A stretch of 64,000 bases of DNA from Astropecten irregularis (lineage: Eukaryota > Echinodermata > Asteroidea > Paxillosida > Astropectinidae). The stretch is taken from contig OZ020262.1 in NCBI GenBank assembly GCA_963971285.1, positions 4,466,082 to 4,530,081 on the forward strand, given 5' to 3'. The notes under the pieces were generated by a model that was given only the letters and a program-made list of their open reading frames with translations, made no database searches and was not told the DNA's origin. Each line of letters starts with the position of its first letter. Position 1 is the first letter of the stretch. The translations under genes and the position numbers were made by a program. Shown in pieces: positions 43,152 to 53,200 of this stretch.

Positions 43152-43640
43152 GGCTGGTATTCATAAAAACGTAGCATTATATGCTTTTACTTCACTTTTC
43201 AAGTATTTAGCATGCACCATATTCATAAAAAGGGAAGGATTTGCTTATACTTTTAAGCATATATGCTTCAGGTAAAAGCATCTCCTTCAAGACATCGAGC
43301 AAATACTAAAAGTAGAAGCATCTCCTTCTATACATATTCATAAAGAGTAGTATTAAGCATAAACTACAAGAAATCCTTGGAAGATTCTAAGGTTGCTCCA
43401 GACCAGGCTTGAACGTCTTTGTGATTACTTGTGCTTGGCGTGGCTGGCTACATTGAACTTATGGAAGGTGCAGGGAGGAAAACAAAGGTTTATGATGTCA
43501 GGCAGTTGTATTGGCCATCGTACTTCATGCGTTTTTATTATTTTGGTGAAGAAAACGGTGGACTGGCTAGCTACCCGTCACATCTTCGTCCGACATGCTG
43601 CCCGATGTTACCTCAGTCATGTCAGTGAGGAATGGTTCAA

Positions 43641-43665
43641 GTGGCGGATCTAGAGAGGGTTTTTC
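43641..43665 (+). repeat. Stray copy of the 19 kb element's terminal motif
   Basis: AGTGGCGGATCTAGAGAGGG repeats the terminal AGTGGCGGATCTAG of the large transposon about 1 kb outside its right end. It may mark a relic of a related element. Confidence 0.5.
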
Positions 43666-43856
43666 GGGGTGTAGCGCAGACCGATGTATTATTAGTAACT
43701 ATCAGTATTATAAATGGAGACCGAAAATGAGCACCCTTTAAAATTCTTATCATTTTAAAACCATTTTCATACCTGCATGTGCTTTGAATGTTTTCATGTT
43801 TTATGCCCTATAATTGGAAAAAATCTCGAAAAAAAAAAATATTCTGTTCTGTTCCA

Positions 43857-44975
43857 GTATGGAGTAGTGCCCCCTAGTAGTTCCCCCTGTATGAAGTAGT
43901 GCCCCCCGGTAGTTCCCCCAGTATGGAGTAGTGCCCCCAGGTAGTTCCCCCAGTATGGAGTAGTGCCCCCAGGTAGTTCCCCCAGTATGAAGTAGTGCCC
44001 CCCGGTAGTTCCCCCAGTATGAAGTAGTGCCCCCAGGTATAGTTCCCCCAGTATGGAGTAGTGCCCCCAGGTAGTTCCCCCAGTATGAAGTAGTGCCCCC
44101 AGGTATAGTTCCCCCTGTATGAAGTAGTGCCCCCAGGTAGTTCCCCCAGTATGGAGTAGTGCCCCCAGGTAGTTCCCCCAGTATGAAGTAGTGCCCCCCG
44201 GTAGTTCCCCCAGTATGAAGTAGTGCCCCCAGGTATAGTTCCCCCAGTATGGAGTAGTTCCCCCAGTATGGAGTAGTTCCCCCAGTATGAAGTAGTGCCC
44301 CCAGGTAGTTCCCCCAGTAGTTCCCCCAGTATTAAGTAGTGCCCCCAGGTAGTTCGCCCAGTAGTTCCCCCAGTAGTGCCCCCAGGTAGTTCCCCCAGTA
44401 GTTCCCCCAGTATGAAGTAGTGCCCCCCGGTAGTTCCCCCAGTAGTTCCCCCAGAATGAAGTAGTGCCCCCCGGTAGTTCCCCAGTAGTTCCCCCAGTAG
44501 TTCCCCCAGTATGAAGTAGTGCCCCCAGGTAGTTCCCCCAGTAGTTCCCCCAGTATGAAGTAGTGCCCGGTAGTTCCCCGAGTACATGTAGTTCCCCCAG
44601 TATGGAGTAGTGCCCCCAGGTAGTTCCCCAGGTTGTTCCCCCAGTATGAAGTAGTGCCCCCCGGTAGTTCCCCCAGTAGTTCCCCCAGTATGGAGTAGTG
44701 TCCCCTAGTAGTTCCCCCAGTATGGAGTAGTGCCCCCTAGTAGTTCCCCCAGTATGAAGTAGTGCCCCCGGTAGTTCCCCCAGTGTTGTAGTTCCCCCCA
44801 TTACGGTAGTTTCCCCCAGTATGGGAGTAGTTCCCCCAGTATGGAGTTGTTCCCCCAGTATGGGAGTAGTTCCCCCAGTATGGAGTAGTACCCCCAGTAT
44901 GGAGTAGTACCCCCAGTATGGTAGTACCCCCAGTATGGTAGTTCCCCCAGTATGGAGTAGTACCCCCAGTATGTT
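43857..44975. repeat. Minisatellite (GTAGTTCCCCCAGTATGGA-type, 15/31 bp units)
   Basis: About 1.1 kb of alternating GTAGTTCCCCCAGTATG(G/A)A and GTAGTGCCCCCAG units. Overlapping minus-strand open frames of 237-395 codons (rich in GGTT) are repeat products. It ends about 60 bp before the acceptor of the exon at 45037. Confidence 0.95.
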
Positions 44976-45036
44976 TGTCATCGTAATATGGCAGGCCTAA
45001 TTCTGATCGACTGTTCTCTTGTTTTCTGTCTCCTAG

Positions 45037-45170
45037 TGTTGGCAGAGCATCCGGACATGAGGCAGATCATGGCCGACGTAGCCAGGGAAAGACTACAGAA
45101 GATCATTGAGAGCAGTGCCGAGAAGGACGGGTACCAGACCGCCGATGACGAAAACGATGAGTCCAATTAA
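45037..45170 (+). CDS. Orphan terminal coding exon, product unrecognised
   Basis: A strong acceptor (CTTGTTTTCTGTCTCCTAG) precedes 44 codons and a stop: LAEHPDMRQIMADVARER, LQKIIESSAEKDG and an acidic end YQTADDENDESN. It needs one base from the previous exon (phase 1). AMOT exon i ends in phase 0, so it cannot be joined directly to it. It sits inside the candidate element at 43152-45930. It may be the last exon of a plus-strand gene whose other exons are unseen, or an element-encoded fragment. Confidence 0.35.
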
Positions 45171-46017
45171 AACCTAGATGAACTTAGTTCAAAATAGTCC
45201 AAAAGCTTGGTTAAACTCAAGAATCCAAAACTTGAGTTAGTATAACTTAATATTTGACGACTCCAAACAAAGAACAGACAATTATATTGTTCTTTCCAAA
45301 GAAACAAGGCACTGAAATAAGAACACAGTTACAAATGAATTCATTCCAATATTATTTCTTTATTGGAGAAAAAAAAACAATCACAATATTTATGTACAAT
45401 TGACATACCAAGATCTGATGAATGTTTTCATGTTTTATACCCTATAATTGGAAAAAATCTTGACAAAAAATATTCTGTTCTGTAAACGAAGAATTTGATG
45501 TGCTCTAGCCATGACACGTCCCTCGATAAGTTTTTCAGATTGCGACTCAGTTTAGGACTTGATTTCATCGAAATGACACTTTTTGCTTTCCAACCCCCTT
45601 GTTTTCTGAAGACTAAATCTGCCCTAACTGTTCGCCTGCACGGAGCCAAACAGTTGCTATCCTCTGACAAAGGTTCCTTTTTTCAAATTGTTCATGTAAT
45701 CCCATTAACATCAAACCAATCTGTATTCCACTGGCAATTGAATAGGTACTTAACCACAAAACCACAAAGCATTACCTTGAAGTTTGTAAGTCTAGCATTC
45801 TGTACCAAATGCTCGTTTTATGAATATGGAATCAAGTATAAGCTTCACCTTATGCTAAATACTTAGAGAAAAAAGTACTTACTAGAAGTATTTACTTGGA
45901 AGCACCTGCTAGTTGTTATGAATACGAGCCCTTGAGTACGAGTACTCCAACACTGGACACAATAGACAAGAATGACCAAGAAAAACAGGCAACTTATTTA
46001 AGGATTTTTTCTTACAT
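45171..46017. other. Intergenic region between convergent genes
   Basis: Contains the right part of the candidate element. A 123-codon plus-strand frame (45495-45866) overlaps an 80-codon minus-strand frame; neither has recognisable similarity. Confidence 0.4.
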
Positions 46018-46066
46018 TTTATTCATATGTTTTTTTCATAGCAATATTTGAAGATCAACAAATAAA
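46018..46066. terminator. Closely spaced poly(A) signals on both strands
   Basis: TTTATT at 46018-46023 is AATAAA on the minus strand, about 0.8 kb beyond the TAF6 stop. AATAAA at 46061-46066 is on the plus strand, about 0.9 kb beyond the orphan exon's stop. Both could be used, giving convergent 3' ends. Not proven. Confidence 0.3.
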
Positions 46067-46197
46067 AGCAAGAAGTGAAAAAGTTATGACCAAAAAAATG
46101 AATCATTTCAGCTATATTGGACTGGATAATTTATACATAAAAGTGCACATGATCTATACACAGGGGGCAGGGTATTGGAGGGCCACTTAAAGACGAG

Positions 46198-46226
46198 GAG
46201 CCTTTTCCAAACCACGGCTCTGGCTT

Positions 46227-46258
<32 letters not shown>

Positions 46259-46722
46259 TCTCAGGCTCAGGCTCCAGCTTTGCCTCTGACATTCATATGC
46301 TGAAAATATAGGTTGTGGTTTTTCATTGAGGCTGAAATTCTGTTTTCTTTTTCAAACCAGACAATCTTCAGTGACCACCAATCAGAAAAGCCCTTCCACA
46401 CATCCAATCCTCTCACACCCTAGTGAGCACCAATCACAAAGCTCCTCCAAGGAACTGGATCCCAAGCAACCATTATATAAGGACCTCACATCCCTCATTT
46501 CAATCATCTCCTGATGAAGACTAGAGCAGGCTAGTCGAAACGAGAAGTGCGAAGTGCGAACGAAATAGAAGTGCGAAAGTACGAATGATTCTTACATTGT
46601 GTTTCCGCAAACCGATCCACATACAGAGAATCTACTTCCAAACGGCAGCTAAAAGTCTCTATTTTGATACCCATTATTTTAGAAAAGATTCATGAAATGG
46701 AGCCGGGGTTTGGAAAAGGCCT
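46198..46722. mobile_element. GGCCTTTTCCAAACC MITE carrying a retro-insertion
   Basis: Ends GCCTTTTCCAAACCACGGCTC and GGAGCCGGGGTTTGGAAAAGG are inverted. Internal TGAAAATATAGGTTGTGG and CTATTTTGATA match the uninterrupted copy at 50891-51112. A (GGCTCA)n run lies near the left end. Confidence 0.75.
46368..46624 (+). mobile_element. Longer copy of the hammerhead-like retro-insertion
   Basis: Bounded by AGACAATCT (46359-46367) and AGAGAATCT (46625-46633), an 8/9 match, and absent from the sister MITE at 50891. Contains TATATAAGG, CTGATGA (46511-46517), a GACTAG/CTAGTC stem with loop AGCAGG, GAAAC (46537-46541), then GAAGTGCGAA repeats and GAATGATTCTTACATTG, the last shared with 12428-12549. 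Confidence 0.65.
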
Positions 46723-46828
46723 TAGAATAGTGGTTTGTCCAGTATAAATGTTGATTGAAATTGCTATACAAAGTCTGGTATCGTGGGGGTTTCACCTCAA
46801 CTTGGTGGAATAACCCATGTTTGAATGT

Positions 46829-47230
46829 TCATGTATCAGCATCACCACCCGGTTCGTTCTTAACGTCAGGCTCCGTGCTCAGCGGCGACTGCATGCTAGC
46901 TGCGTGCACCAGCGACATGAGCATGTTGGTTCCCTGCGTACTTGCTGCTGCTGCTGCCCCTGAAGGACCTGCAGTAGCAGCAGCAGCAGCAGCAGCAGTA
47001 GCACTAGTTGAAGGCGCCTCTGTTGGCTCGGACTTGATCGTTTCAACTTTGACTTTTACCGGGGCCTGCTGAGCAGGCCGGGTGGCTGTCTGTGATGGCT
47101 GCGTGACCACTACGACTTTCTGAGTGGAGGTCAAGGTAGTGGTTGTGCTGTATTTGGGTGTGGGCTTCTGACCGCTGACGACGCGGACCAATGTGGGCGT
47201 TGAAGGCGGAGAAGTGACGGTAGTTGAGGA
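46829..47230 (-). CDS. TAF6: TAF6 exon 12 of the visible set (last coding exon)
   Basis: Acceptor CTTAG, 133 codons plus stop TGA at 46829-46831. Low-complexity: Thr/Ser/Val-rich, a poly-Ala tract coded by GCT repeats, lysines in [14 protein letters not shown] and VKNEPGG that resemble sumoylation sites. Confidence 0.88.
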   Translation of the reverse strand, partial: SSTTVTSPPSTPTLVRVVSGQKPTPKYSTTTTLTSTQKVVVVTQPSQTATRPAQQAPVKVKVETIKSEPTEAPSTSATAAAAAAATAGPSGAAAAASTQGTNMLMSLVHAASMQSPLSTEPDVKNEPGGDADT

Positions 47231-50200
47231 CTAAGGGATGACAAAAAAAGAAAGAAAACATTTCTGTGAACAATTGGATGACTGGAAGTAACGAACAGAA
47301 ATCAGACTTAGGGCCTCTGCGAAACCAGGCTTGAGGCTAGGCTTGAGACTGAAGGGATTGTTCCACATTACAAAGCCGAAGAAAGGCTTCAGTTTCGCCA
47401 TGTATCTCAAGCTCTGCATTTCATTATTCAGTATACAAAATGGGGGTAGCCAAATAAATCCCAAGCCTAGCCTCAAGCCTCATTTCATAAAGGCCCTATA
47501 ATCACCAGGTACTACAAAGTTCTAAAACAGGTACATGTATTACAGAATTACATGTATCTACTTTTGGATGAAGAAGAATTACTGGTCAGAAAAAGCCGGT
47601 TACAAAGCATACTCTTTGACAAACAGGGATCCAAAGAAATGCTTCCAGGGTAAAAAACGAATGACATAGGTTGAGAATGAAGTAGAAGAGCCATTTTGAC
47701 CTGCTCACAAAACTTTTCATAATCTAAAGGTAATATCATACTTTGGTTTTTGTCAAAGAAATACAGATTCATGAGCAAAAATAATAATAACTAGAGGTTG
47801 TGTCTGTTTAAAACAGAACACATGGCTTTTCCGCATAATGATATAAAATATTTCTCCAATTAAAACACATCACTTATTTTGTTTGATTGAGACAGATGGT
47901 TTAAAAGTGACCGTATCTAAATGTAGAAAACTTGAGTTAAACAAATCAATTTTGGAGTTTTGAAGTGTGCACCTTTAATCTTACGTCACGTGTCTTGGCC
48001 ACATAAAGTGGTTTTATAAAACTAAGTGCGACTGTGTGCCATATAGATGCAAACGGGTAAACACTGCTGTCTGAAAACAAAGCAGCCCTGGCATGGCCTA
48101 ACGAATAACAGTCATCCGAGCAGACGGTTTTGAATGGCGCCCTCTTTTGATCAAAACAAGCAACTATGTACTTTGTTTAATCAAAAGAGGGCGCCATTCA
48201 AAACCGTCTGCTCGGATTACCGATTCATGCATTACTGAAAACGGTCTAAGTAGATTGTTGCGAGTGCGTGGTTGTCTTGTCAATAACAGCATTTACGCTG
48301 AAGGCAATAAGGAAAAAAAGGAGAACACGGCATATATAAAGTAGGCAAACAACCTTTCGAGCGCCTGGCATGAATGGTGTTTAAATCGTATGTTTCATTT
48401 TATGACCAATATTTTCACGTACAGAGCTCTGTACAAGTCATTGGGCTAGCGTGAGAAAGATTTTAAAAATCATAAAAATTCAAGTGATGACGCCGTCGTG
48501 ACGTAACTTCATAATTACGATCCACAACTTCCATTTCCCCAAGCTACCAATTTTCTAGGCGATCGGCCGTTCCTACTGTGTGTTATAAAAAAAGCAATTT
48601 TTATGACGTCATGATGACGTCACCGATTTTTTGTCTATGTAGTTTTCATCTATGGTGTATGCTTAATAATTATCAAAAAGAAATTCAAAGATATCTTGTT
48701 TTGTTTACTTGATATCGTTAAAAGAACTTTAATAACCCAAAATTTCAATAAATCATAAAAAATCAGAGAATGACGTCATGATGACGTCATTGAAATTTTT
48801 CGATATAACACTTCCCGACTTAGATACATACCAAGTTTCAACTCAATCAAACTTAGGGTTCGTTCATAATTGATGTCTGAAGTTTGCCCCTTTAAGACAC
48901 TGTCACGTGACACCTGATGACGTCATAATGACGTCATTGAAATTTTTCGATATAACACTTCCCGACTTAGATACATACCAAGTTTCAACTCAATCAAACT
49001 TAGGGTTCGTTCATAATTGATGTCTGAAGTTTGCCCCTTTAAGACACTGTCATGTGACACCTGATGACGTCATGATGACGAAAAGTTTCGGGAGACAACT
49101 ACCCTATATGGACTTCCTTCATACCAAGTTTGGTTAAGATCGACTGTTTAAAAGTGACCAAAGTGGCGTGTAGAATGCCCCTGTACAAAGTCTATACGAA
49201 ATTTGGCTGAAGAAGAGTAAGAAGAAAAAAAAAAAAAAAACAGAACAAAAACAAAGGCTTTTCGCTTCCGCGAAAAAGCCAATAATATATAATTCTTGTA
49301 TAGCGCCAAATCCGTCAAAATTGACGCTCAAGGCGCTTCAAGAAAGATGCAGCAGCAGTCATCTGTGAAATTCACATTCCCATACAGTGCCCAATTTTGA
49401 AAAAAAAACAGTGAAAAACACACATGGTATTTTAATATCTTTTCACAGATCAAACTGTTTTTGGTCAATAGGGCTCCGTGCTTGTGACGTCAAATTCAGA
49501 AGTTCGAACAAACAAGTTGCATGTGGCCCCCATTAACTTATACGTAAACGTACTGATATTTGTCCGAACATCCGGGTAACTATAGCTGTCAATAATAAAG
49601 GGCGTATTCTATAAATAGCTCAAACGTGGAGCCCTATTGGTTTTACTCTTTTCTGGATAAATACAGCATTTCAGGCAGACAAACGTTATGTTTCTACAAT
49701 CGTCATCTTTATACCCTATAAAAGTTATCAGTAAATCTGTGAAGCTTTCTGTGTCAGTATGCTACCTTTTACGTCTTCCCTAAAACATGTAAAACCTTTG
49801 AGTTTTGCATCTTAAGGACCAATATTGAATTGGCACTGTTTATGCAACTAGAGAAACCGATATAAGCCAACAAAAATGTACTCGCTCACAGTGGCGTCAC
49901 CAGACTTTTGAGTCTGGGGGGGCACAAGGGGGGCACTAGCAATTGTTGGGGGGCACTACAATAATATATATTATATTTTTTTTCACCAACCCAAATCTCA
50001 AATGGGGGGGCACGCGGGGGGGCACGAGGTTTAGTTTTGGCCCCCCCTTGGTGACGGCACTGCTTGCTCACAGTACAAACAATGAGCAATCTTTTGGATC
50101 CAAATTGTAAAATTCAATCCTCACCTGTATCGAGGAGACAACAGTTGAAGTTCTGGCGCTAGGAGCTGTCACGATGACAATCTTCTGGCCTGCTCCTGAG

Positions 50201-53200
50201 GCTGATGGTGAAACGACGGGAGCAGAGGACAGTCTCTGGAAGCCCGGTCTGGTGATTATGGTTGGAGTACGTGGAGCGCCGACCATAGAGGAATGAGACG
50301 TCAGGACTGAGGAAGGGTTGCGTGGTCCCAGACCTACGGTGCTGGCAGACCGACCCTGACAAAGAAAAAATTAGAAAGATTTAGAGATTTGAAGCTGCTG
50401 CATAGTGGAGACAAGACTTGTAAAGGTGTGTAGAATACACCTTGGGTATCAACTTGACATTTTGGCCAGGGTAATCTGGACATCCTCAAGAGTGAAAGAC
50501 TTTAAAACAGTTTTCAGAGAACAGCTTGATGGCACAGCTGCAGCCATGTTTGTCAAGGAATAAGCTAGGTTTACCATTGTCATTGCTTGGTACTAAAAGC
50601 AGTTGCGTGGCCAATTGAGGCATTAATATTAAAAGCCACATTCCGGGACATCAATGGAGATAAATGTTCAACTGGTCTTCAACAATCATCATTCTTCGCT
50701 TATGGAGTAACCACCAAATCTCCACATTAGATGAGTAATCTTTAGTTTACAGTATAAAGTGAAGTGTCTAAGCACACAACTGAGAATTCCTTGCTTATTC
50801 ATGACAGAGAATCTTGTAAGCACAAAATGTCTGCCTCTGTAAGCGCTACTTCTATGCTTACATGAAAATGGTCGCTGATGGAAAGACAGAGGGCCTTTTC
50901 CAAACCTCGGCTCTGGCTTCGTCTCTGTCATCCATATACTGAAAATATAGGTTGTGGTTTTTCACATAACAGATAAACTGTTTTCCTATTCAAACCAGAT
51001 AATCTACCTCCGAACCGCAGCCAAAGTTCTCTATTTTGATATCAGTTTTTAATATTTTAGAATGGATTCACGAAACGGAGCCATAGCCGGAGCCGAGGTT
51101 TGGAAAAGGCCCACAGATGGTCGAAAGTACATACAAGAGATATAGCAACCTACAAAATACAGTCCACCTGTGCTAAGACACCTGCTCTCTCACTCTCTCA
51201 AATGACTAGCTACAGATAAGCCATACCTGTGAGAGACTTAACGTGGGCTTTCCTTGGCTGGAAGGGGATGGGGTACCGGACGAACTGGGCTGTGTCCTCA
51301 GTTTGACGACCTGGGTGAAAAGTGCGGTGCCCAAGAAGCCAAATTCATTCCTGTAGGCTTCTAGTTCATCGGGAAGGGGTCGATTCTGCTTCAGGAATGG
51401 TCCACAATGTTTCTGAGAAGAGAAATTTGCCACAAATTTGAGAAAAAAGGGAAAAACAATGGAAACTGATAAGAAGTGACATTTCAACCTACAACCACTA
51501 CAGCTAACTCAACATTGGCCTGGGATTTAAGGCAGTATGGGATCGATATTAAAGGAAAACCAAATTATGCAGAATAATGTAAGAGAAGTTCAAACATGAA
51601 TCTTTGAAACCAAATCCTGTGGAATACTGCCCAATTTATTAGTTTAAATAAAATTGATTCCTCTCATCCATTTATGTGTGTTTCTTTCAACCTGTACGTT
51701 CCTAATACTTGCGTACCGGCAATTTAGCCTTTCAGAAAGATAAACAGATGGATAGAAATGCCAGGCCTTCCTAACTCCAAGCATTGGATAGATTTCAGGT
51801 CATTATTTTGGTTGATGAACAAGTTGCAGCAATTTATCATTTGTATTAAATGAATTCAATGACTTTGCCCTTTGTGGTCAGGTTTACTGGCAACTATAAA
51901 GAAATTGCATAATTTTCCAGTGGACACTAGCAACTTTTCAGTCTCTTTCACAATATTTTCCTTTAGGTTGACGGAATACAGAAAGTCTATCTCACCAGGA
52001 CAAGCTGTAGGAGATGGTCTGTAGCATTCTTGTCTACGTTACTGATGATGGGTGACTCAGAGGCTAATCTGACTCGCTCACCGATGGATGACATCTTACA
52101 TAGCACCATGGTCTTGATGATCTATGAGCAAAAAGAAGAAATATTAATATTTTTAGAAAAACAGCTGAATGTGTGTTGGTTTGGTAACAATAATCTCACA
52201 AAGTGGCAGTATGGATTAATATATTTAATGTTTCTCCCAAACTCTAATACCCCTTTCTACGTCATATCCTACAGCAGGTGTTAATCAACTAGGACTAGCA
52301 TTGTAAATAGAAACCATCTGTCATTGAGTGACACTTAATAATTGATGCCAATCGTTTGAACTCTGGCAGACCACAGTGTCGTCATCATGCCAACCCCCCC
52401 CCCCCCCCACCTCTCCCCTCCCGAACATGCATTCTTTGGAGTTTGATTCATCAAATGATTGCTGCCCTCTATTGGCATTGGCAAATAGATTTCAAGGCAT
52501 TTTGATTAATCATTTGTTTGCTGCCCTCTATTGGCAAATAGATTTCAAGGCATTTTGATTAATCATTTGTTTGCTGCCCTCTATTGGCAAATAGATTTCA
52601 AGGCATTTTGATTAATCAAATATTTGCTGCCCTCTTTTGGCAAATAGAGACCTTGGATTTTGATTAATCAAATGTTTGCTGCCTCAACTGGCAAATAGAG
52701 TCCTTGGATTTTGATTAATCAAATGTTTGCTACCCTCTATTGACAAATAGTGTCCGAGGATTTTGATAAACCAAATGTTTGCTGCCCCTATTGACAACAA
52801 GACTTCAAGGATTTTGATTAATCAATGTTTGCTGCCCTCTATGCGCGGTATTTTTTAACGCTTGAGGGCGCTTCGGGGGTCATTTGACAATGCCTTGTTC
52901 TTGTGTACCGCTGTGTCAGAATACAACTCGTACATGTCGTAGTAAAAATATACACTTCTATCGTATCCCAAAAGACAAAATTGTCCGTAAATGACCTCTG
53001 CTCAATTGACAATTAACCGGACCATACCCCCGGAAGTAAATAAAGTTGTACACCTAACAGCGCCCTCGTGCGTTCAAAAATACCGCGCATTGGCAAATAG
53101 ATTTCAAGGCATTTTGATTAATCAAATGTTTGCTGCCCTCTATTGGCAAATAGATTTCAAGGCATTTTGATCAATCAAATGTTTGCTGCCCTCTATTGGC

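Larger units (their letters stand above)
43152..45930. mobile_element. Candidate element with GGCTSGTATTCATAA inverted ends
   Basis: GGCTGGTATTCATAA (43152-43166) faces TTATGAATACGAGCC (45916-45930). Further inverted matches (AAGTATTTAGCAT, CATATTCATAAAA) lie just inside both ends. It encloses a minisatellite and an orphan exon, and a ~65 bp direct repeat (GTTTTCATGTTTTAT...CCCTATAATTGG) at 43788-43853 and 45420-45482. No clear target duplication was identified, and no intact transposase is seen. Confidence 0.5.

Noticed and set aside
43393..43653. 86-codon frame with WPS-FMRFYYF-like text in an overlapping phase
   Set aside because: Two overlapping frames compete, both short, no catalytic motif or splice support; possibly decayed transposase, not enough to call.
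43794..44981. 395- and 237-codon Gly/Thr/Leu/Tyr-rich minus-strand frames
   Set aside because: Products of the GTAGTTCCCCCAGTATG minisatellite; no domain beyond the repeat.
45495..45866. 123-codon plus-strand frame near the TAF6 3' end
   Set aside because: Overlaps an opposite-strand frame and the inverted arm of the candidate element; no recognisable domain.
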